DNA of 64,000 nt from NCBI GenBank assembly GCA_963795385.1, contig CAWCHK010000014.1, positions 682,001 to 746,000 on the forward strand, in the 5' to 3' direction. A model generated the notes under the pieces. That model saw only the letters and a program-made list of their open reading frames with translations. It made no database searches and had not been told where the DNA came from. A program made the position numbers and the translations under genes. How positions within the stretch are numbered: position 1 is the stretch's first letter; each line of letters starts with the position of its first letter. Positions 43,060-52,291 of the stretch are shown here, piece by piece. This stretch comes from CAVURS01 sp963795385. GTDB taxonomy: Bacteria; Actinomycetota; Actinomycetes; Actinomycetales; CAVURS01.

Positions 43060-44849
43060 ATGGCCGGCCGACATGTGGATGCGACCTCGCGCCCTCGTCG
43101 TCGAGGGCGAACCGGCGGCCGGCGCCGGCGGACCGGCCTGCTCGTCACGGCGGCCGTCGTGGTCCTCGCGCTCGTCGTGGGTGCGGCGTACTACCTGGCC
43201 GGCCGGCCCGGGTCCTCGCCGGCGGCCGGTTCGAGCAGCGCGTGTACGTCGGGGGTCGCCGTCGCGGTCGTGGGCGCGCCGTCGATCGCGCCGACCCTGC
43301 GGGACATCGCGACCCACTGGTCGCAGTCACGTCCGGACCTCGGCGGCGTCTGCCCCACCGTGACGGTGACGAGCACCAACAGCGCGAGCGAGCAGGCCGT
43401 GCTGGCCCGGCCGGACGTGACGGTGCCGGACCTCTGGGTCCCCGACTCCTCGATCTGGCTGCAACGGCTGCGGGTGCAGACCGACGGCGAGGACAGCCCG
43501 GCCCGCAGCCTCTGGACCTACCCGGCGGTCGCGAGCTCGCCCCTGGTGCTGGCGACCGGCTCGGCCCGGGCGACGGCCGCCGTAGCTGCCGCCGGGCGTC
43601 GGACCTGGGCCCAGACGCTCGGCCAGCCGTCGGGGATCGCGATGACCAACCCGGCGACCGACACGGCCGGCCTGCTGACGTTGCTGACGGTGCAGTCGGC
43701 GCTCGACGGCAAGAGCGCGGCGCCCACGCGCGGCCTGGTCAGCACGCTGGTCGGGCTCTCCCGGACCGCGATGCCGAGTGCGGCGTCCGGCTTCCTGGCC
43801 CTGCGGACCACCCGGCGACGGCCGCGGCCTTCCCCAGCAGCGAGCAGGCGGTGGTGTCCGCGGCCGGCGACGACGGCCGGCCTCCAGGCGGGCGCGATCT
43901 ACCCGAGCGGTGCCGCGCTGTCGCTGGACTACCCGGTCGCGCAGTTCTCCCGGCCCGGTGGCGACCCGGCCCGGCGGGACGCCGCGACGGCGCTGGTGGC
44001 CGAGCTGCACTCGGCCTACGCGCGCTCGCGGTTCGCGGCCGCAGGGCTGCGCGACCCGGCCGGCCACCCGCTGCCCGGCGCCCCGCAGCCCACCGGCTCA
44101 CCTGCGGTCGCTCCCAGGTTCGGCCGGGTCCGGCGTCCGTCGACGGCGGGTGGGCCGGCCGCGGAGGCCGTCTCGCTGAGCCGGCCCTCCAACGACCAGG
44201 TCTCGGACGGGCTGCGGGTCTGGAACGCCGCGCGGCGCGGCAACCGCACGCTGGCGGTGATCGACCTCTCGGGATCGATGGCCGACACGGCCGGCGGCGA
44301 GTCCAAGATCAGGTTCGCGGCGTCAGCGGCGCGGGCGGCCGTCGACTTCTTCCCGGACTCGTCGTCCCTTGGCCTGTGGGGCTTCTCGGTCGACCGCGCG
44401 AAGCATCGCGACTGGAGCGAGCTGGTCTCGCTCGGCCCGCTGGGCAGCCGCGACCGGCGGGCGACGTCCGCCGGGCCAAGCTGTTGCGGGCCACCGCTGC
44501 ACTGCCGAAGCAGACCGGCGGCAACACCGGTCTCTACGCCACGACCATCGCGGCGTACGAGCGGGTGCGCTCGGGCTGGGACCCGGCGCTGGTCAACTCC
44601 GTCGTGCTGCTGACCGACGGCGCGAACACCGACACGTCCGGCATCCACCTGGCCGCCCTGCTCAGCCGGCTGCGCAGCGAGACGTCAGCGTCCAGGCCGC
44701 TGCCCATCATCACGATCGCGATCGGGCCGGACGCGGATGTCGAGACGCTGCAACGCATTTCGGCAGCGACGAAGGGCCGGAGCTACACGGTCGCCAATCC
44801 CGCCGACATCCGCTCGGCGTTCCTCGACGCGCTGATCTCGAGCAGCTGA
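43060..44849 (+). pseudogene. Substrate-binding plus VWA domain protein (three frameshifts)
   Basis: A membrane-anchored protein: basic N-terminus, transmembrane helix (about residues 26-47), a periplasmic-binding-like domain (about 60-340), and a C-terminal von Willebrand A domain with the MIDAS start LAVIDLSGSMADT and SVVLLTDGANTDTSGIH. As given, the frame breaks three times: a missing base near 43806 (LRDHPATAAAFPSSEQ when repaired), an extra base near 43876 (GGLQAGAIYPSG), and a missing G near 44460 (RRGDVRRAKLLRATAALPKQ). The repaired protein would be about 596 residues. Its stop overlaps the start of the following PotD-like gene (TGATG), suggesting that the two proteins act together. 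Confidence 0.85.
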
Positions 44850-46062
44850 TGGCAGCGCCGAGCGAGCGTCCGGCCATCGATGTCGAGCCTGCCTCCGAGC
44901 CTGGCCCGCGGGCTGGTCACGCGGCGTACGGCGATGATCGGGCTGGGAGCGGCGGCGGTCGGCGTCCTCGCGGGCTGCCGGCGAGTCGCCGTCGAAGCCG
45001 GCGAGCAGGGCCGGCGCGTGATCGGTCGACGCGCGGAACGCGTTGTCAACTGGTCGAACTGGCCGGACTACATCGACGTCGGCGACGACAGCGGTGACTG
45101 GCCGACCCTCGACGCGTTCACCAAGAAGACCGGCATCGCGGTGCACTACACCGAGGACTACAACGACAACGAGGAGTTCTACACGCTGGTCAAGCCGCAG
45201 CTCGACGCGGGTCAGGACACCGGCCGGGACGTGTGGTGTGCGACCGACTGGATGGTGGCGCGGCTGATCCGGCACGGCTACGTGCAGCAGCCTCGACCGC
45301 GCGAACATCCCGAACGCCGCGAACCTGCAGCCGGCGCTGAAGCAGGTGCAGTTCGACCCGGGTCGCCGCTACTCGCTGCCGTGGCAGAGCGGCTTCACCG
45401 GGATCGGCTACAACCCCAAGGCAACTGGCGGCCGCAAGGTCGAGTCGATCTCGCAGCTGCTGACGACCCGGCGCTCAAGGGCAAGGTGACGCTGCTGACC
45501 GAGATGCAGGACACCGTCGGCCTGACCATGCTCGACATGGGCATCGACCCGGCGACGTTCACCGACGCGGACTTCGACCGGGTGATGCCAGCGGCTGGCC
45601 CAGGCCAAGGCGGCGGGGCAGATCAAGGGCTTCACCGGCAACGACTACACCGACGACCTGGCCGCCGGGCGCACGGCGGCGTGCCTGGCGTACACCGGCG
45701 ACATCGTGCAGCTGCAGGTCGACAACCCGCAGCTCGGCTACGCGCTGCCGGCCAAGGGGCACGTCTACTGGTCGGACAACTTCGTGATCCCGAACCTGGC
45801 GCGGCACAAGGCGAATGCCGAGCGGCTGATCGACTACTACTACTCGGCCGAGGTGATGGCCGACGTCGAGGACTGGGTCAACTACATCTCGCCGGTGGTC
45901 GGCTCGCAGCAGGTGCTGTTGAAGAGCGACCCGGACGTCGCGAAGAACGTCCTGATCTTCCCGACTCCCGAGATCCTGGCCCGGGCCCACGTCTTCCGCG
46001 GCCTCACCGACGCCGAGGAGACGAAGTACAACCGCGCCTTCCAGCAGGTCATGAGCAGCTAG
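44849..46062 (+). pseudogene. Second PotD-like polyamine-binding protein (three or four frameshifts)
   Basis: An extracellular solute-binding lipoprotein of the spermidine/putrescine family. The readable N-terminal part has an RR-preceded signal (LVTRRTAMIGLGAAAVGVLA then GC), then VVNWSNWPDYIDVGDDSG, a PotD hallmark, and FTKKTGIAVHYTEDYNDNEE. The rest lies in other frames: extra C near 45291, missing G near 45462, extra C near 45588 restore one protein through GFTGIGYNPKATGG, MLDMGIDPATFTDADF and ACLAYTGDIVQLQVDNPQLG to 46062. ATG 44849 overlaps the upstream stop; reaching the signal peptide from there needs one more extra base removed near 44880, or the start is ATG 44880. No permease or ATPase lies beside it. 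Confidence 0.83.
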
Positions 46063-46065
46063 TTC

Positions 46066-46587
46066 TCACCTTGGGTGGGACGGCGCGGCCGCGTCCGGTG
46101 TGACCGGGACGATGTCGGCGGACAGGAGCTGGCCGGCCTCGACGACGACGATCCCCATCGTGCCGCGCGGTTGGCGGCGCCGGTCGGTCGGCGATCCGGG
46201 GTTGAAGGTCCGCTGACCGTCGGCGACGACGTTCCACGGGATGTGCGAGTGGCCGAAGACGACGAGCGCGGCGTCGGGGAAGCGCCGTCGCAGCCGGGCC
46301 GGCCGACCCGCCTTGGGGCCGCTGTCGTGGAGCATCGCGACCTGCAACCCGTCGAGGTCGAGCTCGAGCACCGGCGGTGCGCCCCACTCCTCGACGTCCG
46401 GGCCGTCGTTGTTGCCCAGGACCGCCCTCACCGGCGCGTACGCCGAGAGCTCGATCAGCACCGAGGCCGTGCAGACATCACCGGCGTGCAGGATCAGGTC
46501 CACTCCGTTGAGATGCTCGGCGACTGCTGGCGGGCAGCCCTTCCAGAACCTCGGCGCGTGGGTGTCGGACAGCACCGCGATCCTCAT
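46066..46587 (-). CDS. Metallophosphoesterase (YfcE/MJ0936-like)
   Basis: A 173-residue calcineurin-like phosphodiesterase. Metal ligands follow the family order: SDTHAPRF (Asp, His), HAGDVC (Asp), VLGNNDGP (Asn), MLHDSG (His) and FGHSHIPW (His-x-His). Small stand-alone members are phosphodiesterases of nucleotide-like substrates. It lies 34 bases after the methyltransferase on the same strand and is convergent with the PotD-like gene, with three bases between the stops. Confidence 0.92.
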   Translation of the reverse strand: MRIAVLSDTHAPRFWKGCPPAVAEHLNGVDLILHAGDVCTASVLIELSAYAPVRAVLGNNDGPDVEEWGAPPVLELDLDGLQVAMLHDSGPKAGRPARLRRRFPDAALVVFGHSHIPWNVVADGQRTFNPGSPTDRRRQPRGTMGIVVVEAGQLLSADIVPVTPDAAAPSHPR

Positions 46588-46621
46588 GCCTTCTCGACCT
46601 CCCGATTGAAGTTGGCTGATC

Positions 46622-47353
46622 TCAGACCGGCCGGCGGAAGAGCGCGACGTTGAGGAAGTCCATGGTGAAGGCCGGCTGGTCGAGCGTCTCCTGGCCGGGC
46701 ATCGGCCGGGCGTCGATCAGCTCGAGGTCGGCGAAGATGTGGCGCAGCTCGTCGAGGGTGTAGCCGACGCCGCCGTCGAGGTGGCCCTGCCGCAGCAGCT
46801 CGGCGTCGCTGGCGGTGCTGCCCATCCGGCCGGCCGCGAACGTGCAGATGCCGAACCGGCCCCCGGGTGCGAGGGCCTGGTCGAGGGCGGCCAGGTAGGA
46901 GATCCGCCGGTGGGGAGCGAGGTGGTGGAAGCAGCCGGAGTCGTAGACCAGGTCGAACGGCGCGCCGTCGACCGGCTCGCGGACGAAGTCCCGCAGCAGC
47001 CAGGTCGGGCCGGTGTGGCCGGCTCGGCGGCCGGCCTCGGCGATCGCGTACGGCGCGATGTCGATGCCCGTGACGGTGAAGCCCTGCGTGGCCAGCCAGT
47101 GCGCGTTGCGCCCGAGGCCGCAGCCGATGTCCAGGGCTGTGGGTTGGGCGGTCGGGCTGGGCTGGTCGGTGAGGAGGCCCGCGGCCTGCCACGCGACGAG
47201 GCTGCCGTCGGGGAGGTCAGAGTTGAGCGGGTGGTCGGGTTGCTGCAGGAGCTCGTCCCAGAAGCCGGCGGCAGCGCTGCTCGTCCGGTCCGTTCCGTCG
47301 GCGTAGAGGCTGTCGAGCAGTTCGAGGAGCTGGCTCTGGGTCGTGATGCGCAC
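46622..47353 (-). CDS. Class I SAM-dependent methyltransferase
   Basis: A 243-residue methyltransferase related to the thiopurine/TehB-like group. The SAM motif is TALDIGCGLGRNAHWLATQG with the acidic end of strand 2 in VTGIDIAPYAI; later FDLVYDSGCFHHLAPHRRIS and LAPGGRFGICTF. The long N-terminal part (QSQLLELLDSLYADG, then FWDELL) fits this group. GTG 47353 is chosen by alignment to the family start; the frame is open to 47497. It is probably in an operon with the metallophosphoesterase. Confidence 0.87.
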   Translation of the reverse strand: MRITTQSQLLELLDSLYADGTDRTSSAAAGFWDELLQQPDHPLNSDLPDGSLVAWQAAGLLTDQPSPTAQPTALDIGCGLGRNAHWLATQGFTVTGIDIAPYAIAEAGRRAGHTGPTWLLRDFVREPVDGAPFDLVYDSGCFHHLAPHRRISYLAALDQALAPGGRFGICTFAAGRMGSTASDAELLRQGHLDGGVGYTLDELRHIFADLELIDARPMPGQETLDQPAFTMDFLNVALFRRPV

Positions 47354-47482
47354 GGGCACGATCCTGCTGGTCCAGCTGTGCGCAGGGCAATCGGCCGGTG
47401 CTCCCCAGAGCGGGAGCACGACCTGCGTCACACCGCCCAGAAAGACCGCCCGCCCTAGTCGGCCGTTTGCTACCCCCGGGCC

Positions 47483-47488
47483 TAGCCT
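47483..47488 (+). promoter_or_regulatory. -10 box of the AlbA_2 gene (leaderless)
   Basis: TAGCCT seven bases before ATG 47496, without ribosome binding site. It is the main reason to place the start of the broken AlbA_2 gene here. Confidence 0.6.
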
Positions 47489-47495
47489 TGGCGGC

Positions 47496-48822
47496 ATGGC
47501 GGTGGCTGACCTCGCGGGCTTGATTCAAGCCTTCGCGCGCGGGACTTCCGCAGGACGTACTCGGGACGCCAGAGTCGCCGTGGGTCGACTTCAAACGTGA
47601 TCCGTATGACCTGAACAGACCAAAGGACAAGTTTGAGCTTCCGCCAAAGACGTAGCCGCCTTCGGAAACGCAAGCGGGGGCGTGATCGTACTTGGCGTTG
47701 CTACGAGTAAGGAGAGCTCCGTTCCAGGCGAGACCGCATCGGCCCTCTGGCCGTTCGCGCATCGAGCTCTTGGATACGTCCCGCATGCTCGACGTTATTC
47801 AGGACCTCGTCGTCCCTCCACCCGTGGTCGAGTTCCATTCGTACAGGCATCCAGCGGGCCTTCCTGCGGCTCGGGCAAAGGCGAACTCGGAATCGGGTTA
47901 CCTGGTCGTCTCAGTGCAAGCGCTGCCCGAGCCAGAGCGGTTTGCTCTGGTCCGAAAGATGCAGGGCGAAGGGGACGCGCTCGTGCCAGGCGTGGTGCTG
48001 CCGGTCCGGTACATGGATCCGGTGCGTTATCACTCAGCGGACGAGGTGTATCGCCTCGTCAACGACGGATATGGAGCAAATTTCCGCGAGCCTCGGCCTC
48101 CAACCCCGGCGTCCAGCGGTCCTGACGCAAGCCAGCTGAGCACGAATCTGTTGAGAAGTCAGGGCTGGGACAGCGGACAGCCGGTCTTGCTCTGGCACTC
48201 GTGGCCCGCGGGCCAACCAGACCTGCTCGACGAGTGGACGACGAAGCTTCCTGAGTACATGCGTGGTCAGCGCCCTCTGCGGCCGCATGGCTTCAACTTC
48301 TTCAACCCGTACGTCCCGCTCACTCGCGAAGGCGAGTGGCTGGCTGTCACCGACCCGCGTATGGCGTTGCGTGTATCTACGCACGGGGTGGTGTCGGCTG
48401 GCGCCCTCGCGGACGATGAGTTTCTGGCGTGGGCGAGCCAGGAGCGAGGACAGCCTGGACGGCTGAACGTGGTCGCGCTCTCCGAAGCAACGGTTGAGTA
48501 CTTCCGGTTCGTTTCGGAGCAGGTCATGCCCTTGGCGCCTGGTCGGTGGACGCACTACCTCGCGGCCCACTACTTCGAATCAGCCGTTCCGCCGGTGGAG
48601 TTGGCTCCGGGCGCCAACGTCGAGTTTCCGTTCCAAGGCCGCCCGGAGTTGGCAAGCACAGACGACTGGACCCACATGTGGACTGCCAACGGGGACTTCG
48701 CTAGGGACTCCTACGAATCCTTGAAGAGTGTCTACGCTCTCTTCGGTCTCTCCGTTCAGGGCAACCCATACGTCACCGCGGAGGGGTCGTTGGATGTCGA
48801 GGCACTCCGTCGCGAGGGCTAG
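47496..48822 (+). pseudogene. Schlafen/AlbA_2-domain nucleic-acid-binding protein (three frameshifts)
   Basis: Four frame segments join into one AlbA_2 (Schlafen-type) protein. From ATG 47496: AVADLAGLIQAFARG; then after removing one G near 47541, LPQDVLGTPESPWVDFKRDP, the usual first block of the domain; then after restoring one G near 47649, KDVAAFGNASGGVIVLGVAT, the hallmark block; then after removing one base near 47757, IELLDTSRMLDVIQDLVVPP and the rest to 48822, which is open for over 350 codons. AlbA_2 domains bind DNA or RNA and occur in transcription regulators and defence-related genes. The C-terminal half has no recognised motif. Base composition is slightly less GC-rich than the core genes. 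Confidence 0.8.
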
Positions 48823-48885
48823 TGATCTCAGATCGATTGCGTCCAGGCGTCACCGCTCCTTGAGCGCGAGCCGGTCGCTTCAGCA

Positions 48886-49056
48886 TCAGGGCGTGTAGGT
48901 GCCGACAAGGTATCTGATGAACCGCTCTGCTCGGTCGACGTATGTGTGCACTGTGTCGGGAGCCTTGCCTGCAGCCACAAGGTCACGTTCGTAGTCGGCC
49001 AGGGCGTCCCGGGGGTCTGCTGCAGTTTCGGTTGACTCTTGCTTGTGACCGGTCAT
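48886..49056 (-). CDS. 56-residue protein resembling the N-terminal domain of tyrosine recombinases
   Basis: Read from ATG 49056 to TGA 48886. After a polar start (MTGHKQESTETAADP) the sequence DALADYERDLVAAGKAPDTV followed by HTYVDRAERFIRYLVGTYTP matches the pattern of the SAM-like core-binding domain of phage integrases (hydrophobic spacing, G.apdTv..Yv....rF..yL). The catalytic domain is absent, and no further homology is seen upstream or downstream. It may be a stand-alone DNA-binding mini-protein or a remnant of an integrase. It is convergent with the AlbA_2 gene. Confidence 0.6.
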   Translation of the reverse strand: MTGHKQESTETAADPRDALADYERDLVAAGKAPDTVHTYVDRAERFIRYLVGTYTP

Positions 49057-49073
49057 TCTGCGGTGTTGGTGGC

Positions 49074-49490
49074 TTATTCGTCGGCGACAGTTGGCGTGAG
49101 CTGATCGCGCAAGGCCCCCCCGTCCGCGATGGCCCAGACCTCACAGATCTGGCCACTCGTCAGTCGGAACCAGTCCGTCCCTGTCCACTCGACTCGTCTC
49201 CCGGTCGGCGCGACGTCATAACCTTCACCCAAGTGAGTACCCGAGCCGGTCCAGCGGAGAACCACCCGGTCACCGTCACTGACGATGTCGTTGATCGCGA
49301 ACCGCAGGTCGGGAAAGGCCGAGCGCAGCCAGGAAACGAGTCCCTTCACCCCCTCCGGCCCGTGATACTCGCCGCCACCAAGGTGGTGAACGTGCGCCGG
49401 TGCGATCAGCAGGTCCGCGACGCTCAGATCACCGCGATTCCAGAGTTCGGCGATGAATCGGCGCACGACATCTTCGTTCTCGGGCACCAT
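49074..49490 (-). CDS. SnoaL-like ester cyclase family protein
   Basis: A 138-residue cone-shaped alpha+beta protein of the SnoaL/NTF2 type: NEDVVRRFIAELWNRGDLSV at the N-terminus, then HHLGGGEYHGPEGVKGLVSW and the strand RVVLRWTGSGTHLGEGYDVA with GRRVEWTGTDWFRLTSGQI. Members are cyclases, hydrolases or binding proteins; the substrate is unknown. Start ATG 49490. It is divergent from the alpha/beta hydrolase at 49600. Confidence 0.88.
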   Translation of the reverse strand: MVPENEDVVRRFIAELWNRGDLSVADLLIAPAHVHHLGGGEYHGPEGVKGLVSWLRSAFPDLRFAINDIVSDGDRVVLRWTGSGTHLGEGYDVAPTGRRVEWTGTDWFRLTSGQICEVWAIADGGALRDQLTPTVADE

Positions 49491-49599
49491 CGGTACACCT
49501 CCGACCTGTTCGCGCCCAGTCTCGCTCGACGCCTCGGCATTGGCGAGTCATCCTTGGGATGGCTTGATCGGCTGGGTGTGGTTGGGAAGGGGTAGCCGG

Positions 49600-50481
49600 A
49601 TGTTCGAACCTCGCGTGGATCAGACGATGGAACTGGCTGATGGTCGGACGTTGGCCTTCACGGAGTGGGGCGTCCCGGATGGACCGGTCGTGCTTGCGAT
49701 CCATGGCACCCCGTTGTCCCGGCTGTTGTGCCCGGATCCCGTTGCGACGCAGACGTCCGGCGTTCGCCTGGTGATGCCTGACCGCCCTGGTTACGGCGGC
49801 TCCGAGGCTCCGGCGATTCCCTCGCTGCGAGCCTGGACTGATGATTTGTCACAGCTGGTGGATGCGCTCGGGGTCGATGAGTTCCGGGTGGTCGGCATTT
49901 CGGCTGGCGGGATGTATTCCGCGGCTGCTGCCGCGGTTTTGGGTGATCGCCTTGCCGGCGCCGGATCCGTCTGCGGGGCATGGTGGCCCGTCGACGAACA
50001 GCCGGGGGCGCTCGAACTGCTTGGTGACGTCGACCGTCAGATCCACCTCGTCGCCCGATCCGACCCTGAAGCCGGTCGAGCGTTGGCCGCCGAGCTGGAC
50101 GCGGATTGGGTCGACTCGATACGGGAAGATCCCGCAGCAATGGCGGCAAACGCATTCTCAACTCCATCGGATCTTCGCTATCTCGAGGACCCCGAGTTCG
50201 CGGCTGCCTTCTATGCGGCGGAACGTGAAGCGGTCCGCCAGGGTGCATGGGGCATCGCGTGGGGTACCGCGGCCAGTCTCGCTCCCTGGGGCTTCGCCTT
50301 GGAGGACATCGGTATCGAGTTTCACCTCTGGCACGGCGGAAAGGACCCGATAGAACGCATCGAAGACCTGGGCTTCTGGGCCGAGCGGATTCCTCGAACC
50401 CGAGTCAGGACCTGGGAGGAGTCCGGTCACTTGGTCGTGGTCGAGCACTGGGGCGAGATCCTCGCCGATCTGCTCAGCTGA
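49600..50481 (+). CDS. Alpha/beta hydrolase
   Basis: A 293-residue alpha/beta-fold hydrolase. The oxyanion strand is VLAIHGTPLSRLL, the nucleophile elbow VVGISAGGMYSAAA (Ser near residue 103), and the catalytic His is in EESGHLVVVEHWG near the C-terminus; the acid is probably the Asp of GGKDPIERI. ATG 49600 follows GGGAAGGGG. A 19-base sequence just after this gene is repeated after the next hydrolase. Confidence 0.9.
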   Translation: MFEPRVDQTMELADGRTLAFTEWGVPDGPVVLAIHGTPLSRLLCPDPVATQTSGVRLVMPDRPGYGGSEAPAIPSLRAWTDDLSQLVDALGVDEFRVVGISAGGMYSAAAAAVLGDRLAGAGSVCGAWWPVDEQPGALELLGDVDRQIHLVARSDPEAGRALAAELDADWVDSIREDPAAMAANAFSTPSDLRYLEDPEFAAAFYAAEREAVRQGAWGIAWGTAASLAPWGFALEDIGIEFHLWHGGKDPIERIEDLGFWAERIPRTRVRTWEESGHLVVVEHWGEILADLLS

Positions 50482-50503
50482 CGCGCGGCGCTGATCTCCG
50501 GCT

Positions 50504-51523
50504 GCTGCGTCACTCCGCCGCGAATCCCGGACCACAGAAAGCCGACCGCGCGGCCTCAATCATCGCGGCGCCCCGTTGGCGTCTTCCAGTCGTCCCAGCC
50601 AGATGGTGGTCAGGGCCGCGGTACCGGCGTACCGTCGCGATCGGCTAGGCGTCGGAAGGCTGACCGAACCGTGGAGGCGCGGGATGAAAGCCATCTACCT
50701 GCCTGATCAGCAGTCATTCCTGCGCTTCGCGGTGATCCCGGGCGCTGACCCACCACTGCTCTGGCTCCACGGCTGGCAATGCACGTCCACTGGCGAACTC
50801 CTGGAGACCGCGGTCCAGCCCGAACTGTCCGGGCAGCGGTCGCTGCTGATCGACTTCCTCGGTCACGGCTACAGCGACCGACCGGATTCGTTCACCTACT
50901 CGATGAAGGACCACGCCGCCACGATCGTGACCTTGATCGACAGTCTGGGCCTCACCGACTGCGGGATCGTCGGGCACAGCATGGGCGCCTCGGTTGCCAT
51001 TAATGTCGCCGCCGCCCGCCCTGATGTCGTATCGCTTCTGGTGCTGGCCGAAGGTGGCCCAGAGATCAACGACCCTGCCCCCGAGGGCGGCGGGATGCTC
51101 GACGGCCAGAGCGAGGATGACTTCGTCAGCACGGGGTACCCAGAGTTGCTGAGCGACCTGGCCGATAGTGGCCTCGCCGATCATGCTGGCGTCGCGGCCG
51201 TGCATCTAGGGATCACCCGCTTGGTTGATCCACGGGCGATCCACCGGGAGGCGGTCTCGATGGACGTCGACGATGACCGCGAGCTCGCGCGCGTCCTGGT
51301 GGGCCTGGAAATGCCGCGTTGGTACCTCCACGGGGAGCTCAGCGATCCGGAGCCGGAGTACGAGAAGTTCCTCGCGGACTCGGGCATGGGATTTCGCATC
51401 GTCCCCGGCGTCGGGCACCCCATGGGCATACAGAACCCCGCCGGATTTGCGGCCACCGTGGCTGACGTGGTCCGCCAATCTTGGATGCCCGGCACGTAAC
51501 GGGGGCTGCGTCACTCCGCCGCG
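50504..51523. repeat. 19-base direct repeat after two hydrolase genes
   Basis: GCTGCGTCACTCCGCCGCG occurs at 50504-50522, 23 bases after one hydrolase stop, and at 51505-51523, six bases after the next. The two copies bracket the second hydrolase gene exactly. The span given covers both copies and the gene between. Confidence 0.7.
50684..51499 (+). CDS. Alpha/beta hydrolase
   Basis: A 271-residue alpha/beta hydrolase of the MhpC type. It shows LLWLHGWQCTSTGELLET, LLIDFLGHGYSDRPD, the nucleophile elbow GIVGHSMGASVAIN (Ser near residue 95), and the C-terminal His in VPGVGHPMGIQNP. It is not closely similar to the preceding hydrolase, so it is not a simple tandem duplicate. ATG 50684 follows GGAGGCGCGGG. 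The gene is bracketed by a 19-base direct repeat. Confidence 0.9.
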   Translation: MKAIYLPDQQSFLRFAVIPGADPPLLWLHGWQCTSTGELLETAVQPELSGQRSLLIDFLGHGYSDRPDSFTYSMKDHAATIVTLIDSLGLTDCGIVGHSMGASVAINVAAARPDVVSLLVLAEGGPEINDPAPEGGGMLDGQSEDDFVSTGYPELLSDLADSGLADHAGVAAVHLGITRLVDPRAIHREAVSMDVDDDRELARVLVGLEMPRWYLHGELSDPEPEYEKFLADSGMGFRIVPGVGHPMGIQNPAGFAATVADVVRQSWMPGT

Positions 51524-51594
51524 TCTGAGCATGCTCGGGTAGCCGCCTCGGCCAGCAACACGAGGCGGGCAATGCCTCGCGGGTGGAGCGAGGC

Positions 51595-51600
51595 TAACGT
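51595..51600 (+). promoter_or_regulatory. -10 box of the SRPBCC gene (leaderless)
   Basis: TAACGT six bases before ATG 51607. Confidence 0.6.
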
Positions 51601-51606
51601 TTGTGC

Positions 51607-52068
51607 ATGAGCAGAACGGACCGGGCCAGCCTCCTCATCCACCTCGACCAGGCGAAGGTGTTCGAGGCCCTGGTGGACCGGGACGCGCTCCAAACGTGGC
51701 TTCCTCCAAAAGGCATGCGCGGGCGCTTCGAGCGCTTCGACATGCGAGACGGCGGCTCTTACCAGCTCGTCCTGACCTATGACGCCGGCTCGCAGGCTCC
51801 CGGCAAGTCGTCCGCCGACTCTGACGTGACCCAGGTTCGCATTGTGCGTCTTGTCCAGGGCGAGCGACTCGAGCAGGAGGTCGAGTTCGAGTCGGATGAC
51901 CCCGCTTTCCAGGGGACTATGCACATGGACTGGATTCTTGAAGGAGGGGAGGAGGGGACCGACGTCCAGATCGAGGCACGGAACGTTCCGGACGGCATCG
52001 CGGCCCGCGACCACGCAGCAGGGCTCACGTCTTCTCTAGCGAATCTCAGCGCCTTCCTCGAGGGGTGA
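51607..52068 (+). CDS. SRPBCC (AHSA1/START-like) family protein
   Basis: A 153-residue START-fold protein of the AHSA1/activator-of-Hsp90-like group: VFEALVDRDALQTWLPPKGM near the N-terminus, GRFERFDMRDGGSYQLVLTY, the EFESDDPAFQGTMHMDWILE strand pair and the C-terminal helix LTSSLANLSAFLE. Such proteins bind hydrophobic ligands; the function is unknown. A TTG at 51601 is the only other start; ATG 51607 is preferred because of the -10 box. Confidence 0.88.
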   Translation: MSRTDRASLLIHLDQAKVFEALVDRDALQTWLPPKGMRGRFERFDMRDGGSYQLVLTYDAGSQAPGKSSADSDVTQVRIVRLVQGERLEQEVEFESDDPAFQGTMHMDWILEGGEEGTDVQIEARNVPDGIAARDHAAGLTSSLANLSAFLEG

Positions 52069-52291
52069 CTTGGACAGGTAGGCGGCAGGGATCGCCATTT
52101 AGATGCGTCCTTTCGCCGCGTAGGCAAGCCGAGGATCGGCGCACAGGACAGGGCGGCGAAATGGGGTCGCGAGTGCTCGATACCGACGATAGGTCTGGGC
52201 CTGCCACTCGGCTTGTCCAACGTTGGCTGCCCGGGAATGTACGCAGAGGTTGTCCGAGTCGTGTCGCTCCGGGTTGCGCAATGCCTTCGCA
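52069..52291. other. Gap without a recognised feature
   Basis: There are 223 bases between the convergent SRPBCC and TetR genes. I see no conserved coding frame, strong hairpin or repeat. Confidence 0.5.

Noticed and set aside
17093..46062. Programmed ribosomal frameshifting as the explanation for the broken genes
   Set aside because: No common slippery sequence or downstream structure; breaks are in both directions, often several in one gene, and in unrelated genes.
50504..51523. The two alpha/beta hydrolases as a recent tandem duplication
   Set aside because: The proteins share the fold and the flanking 19-base repeat but are too different in sequence around the nucleophile and elsewhere.
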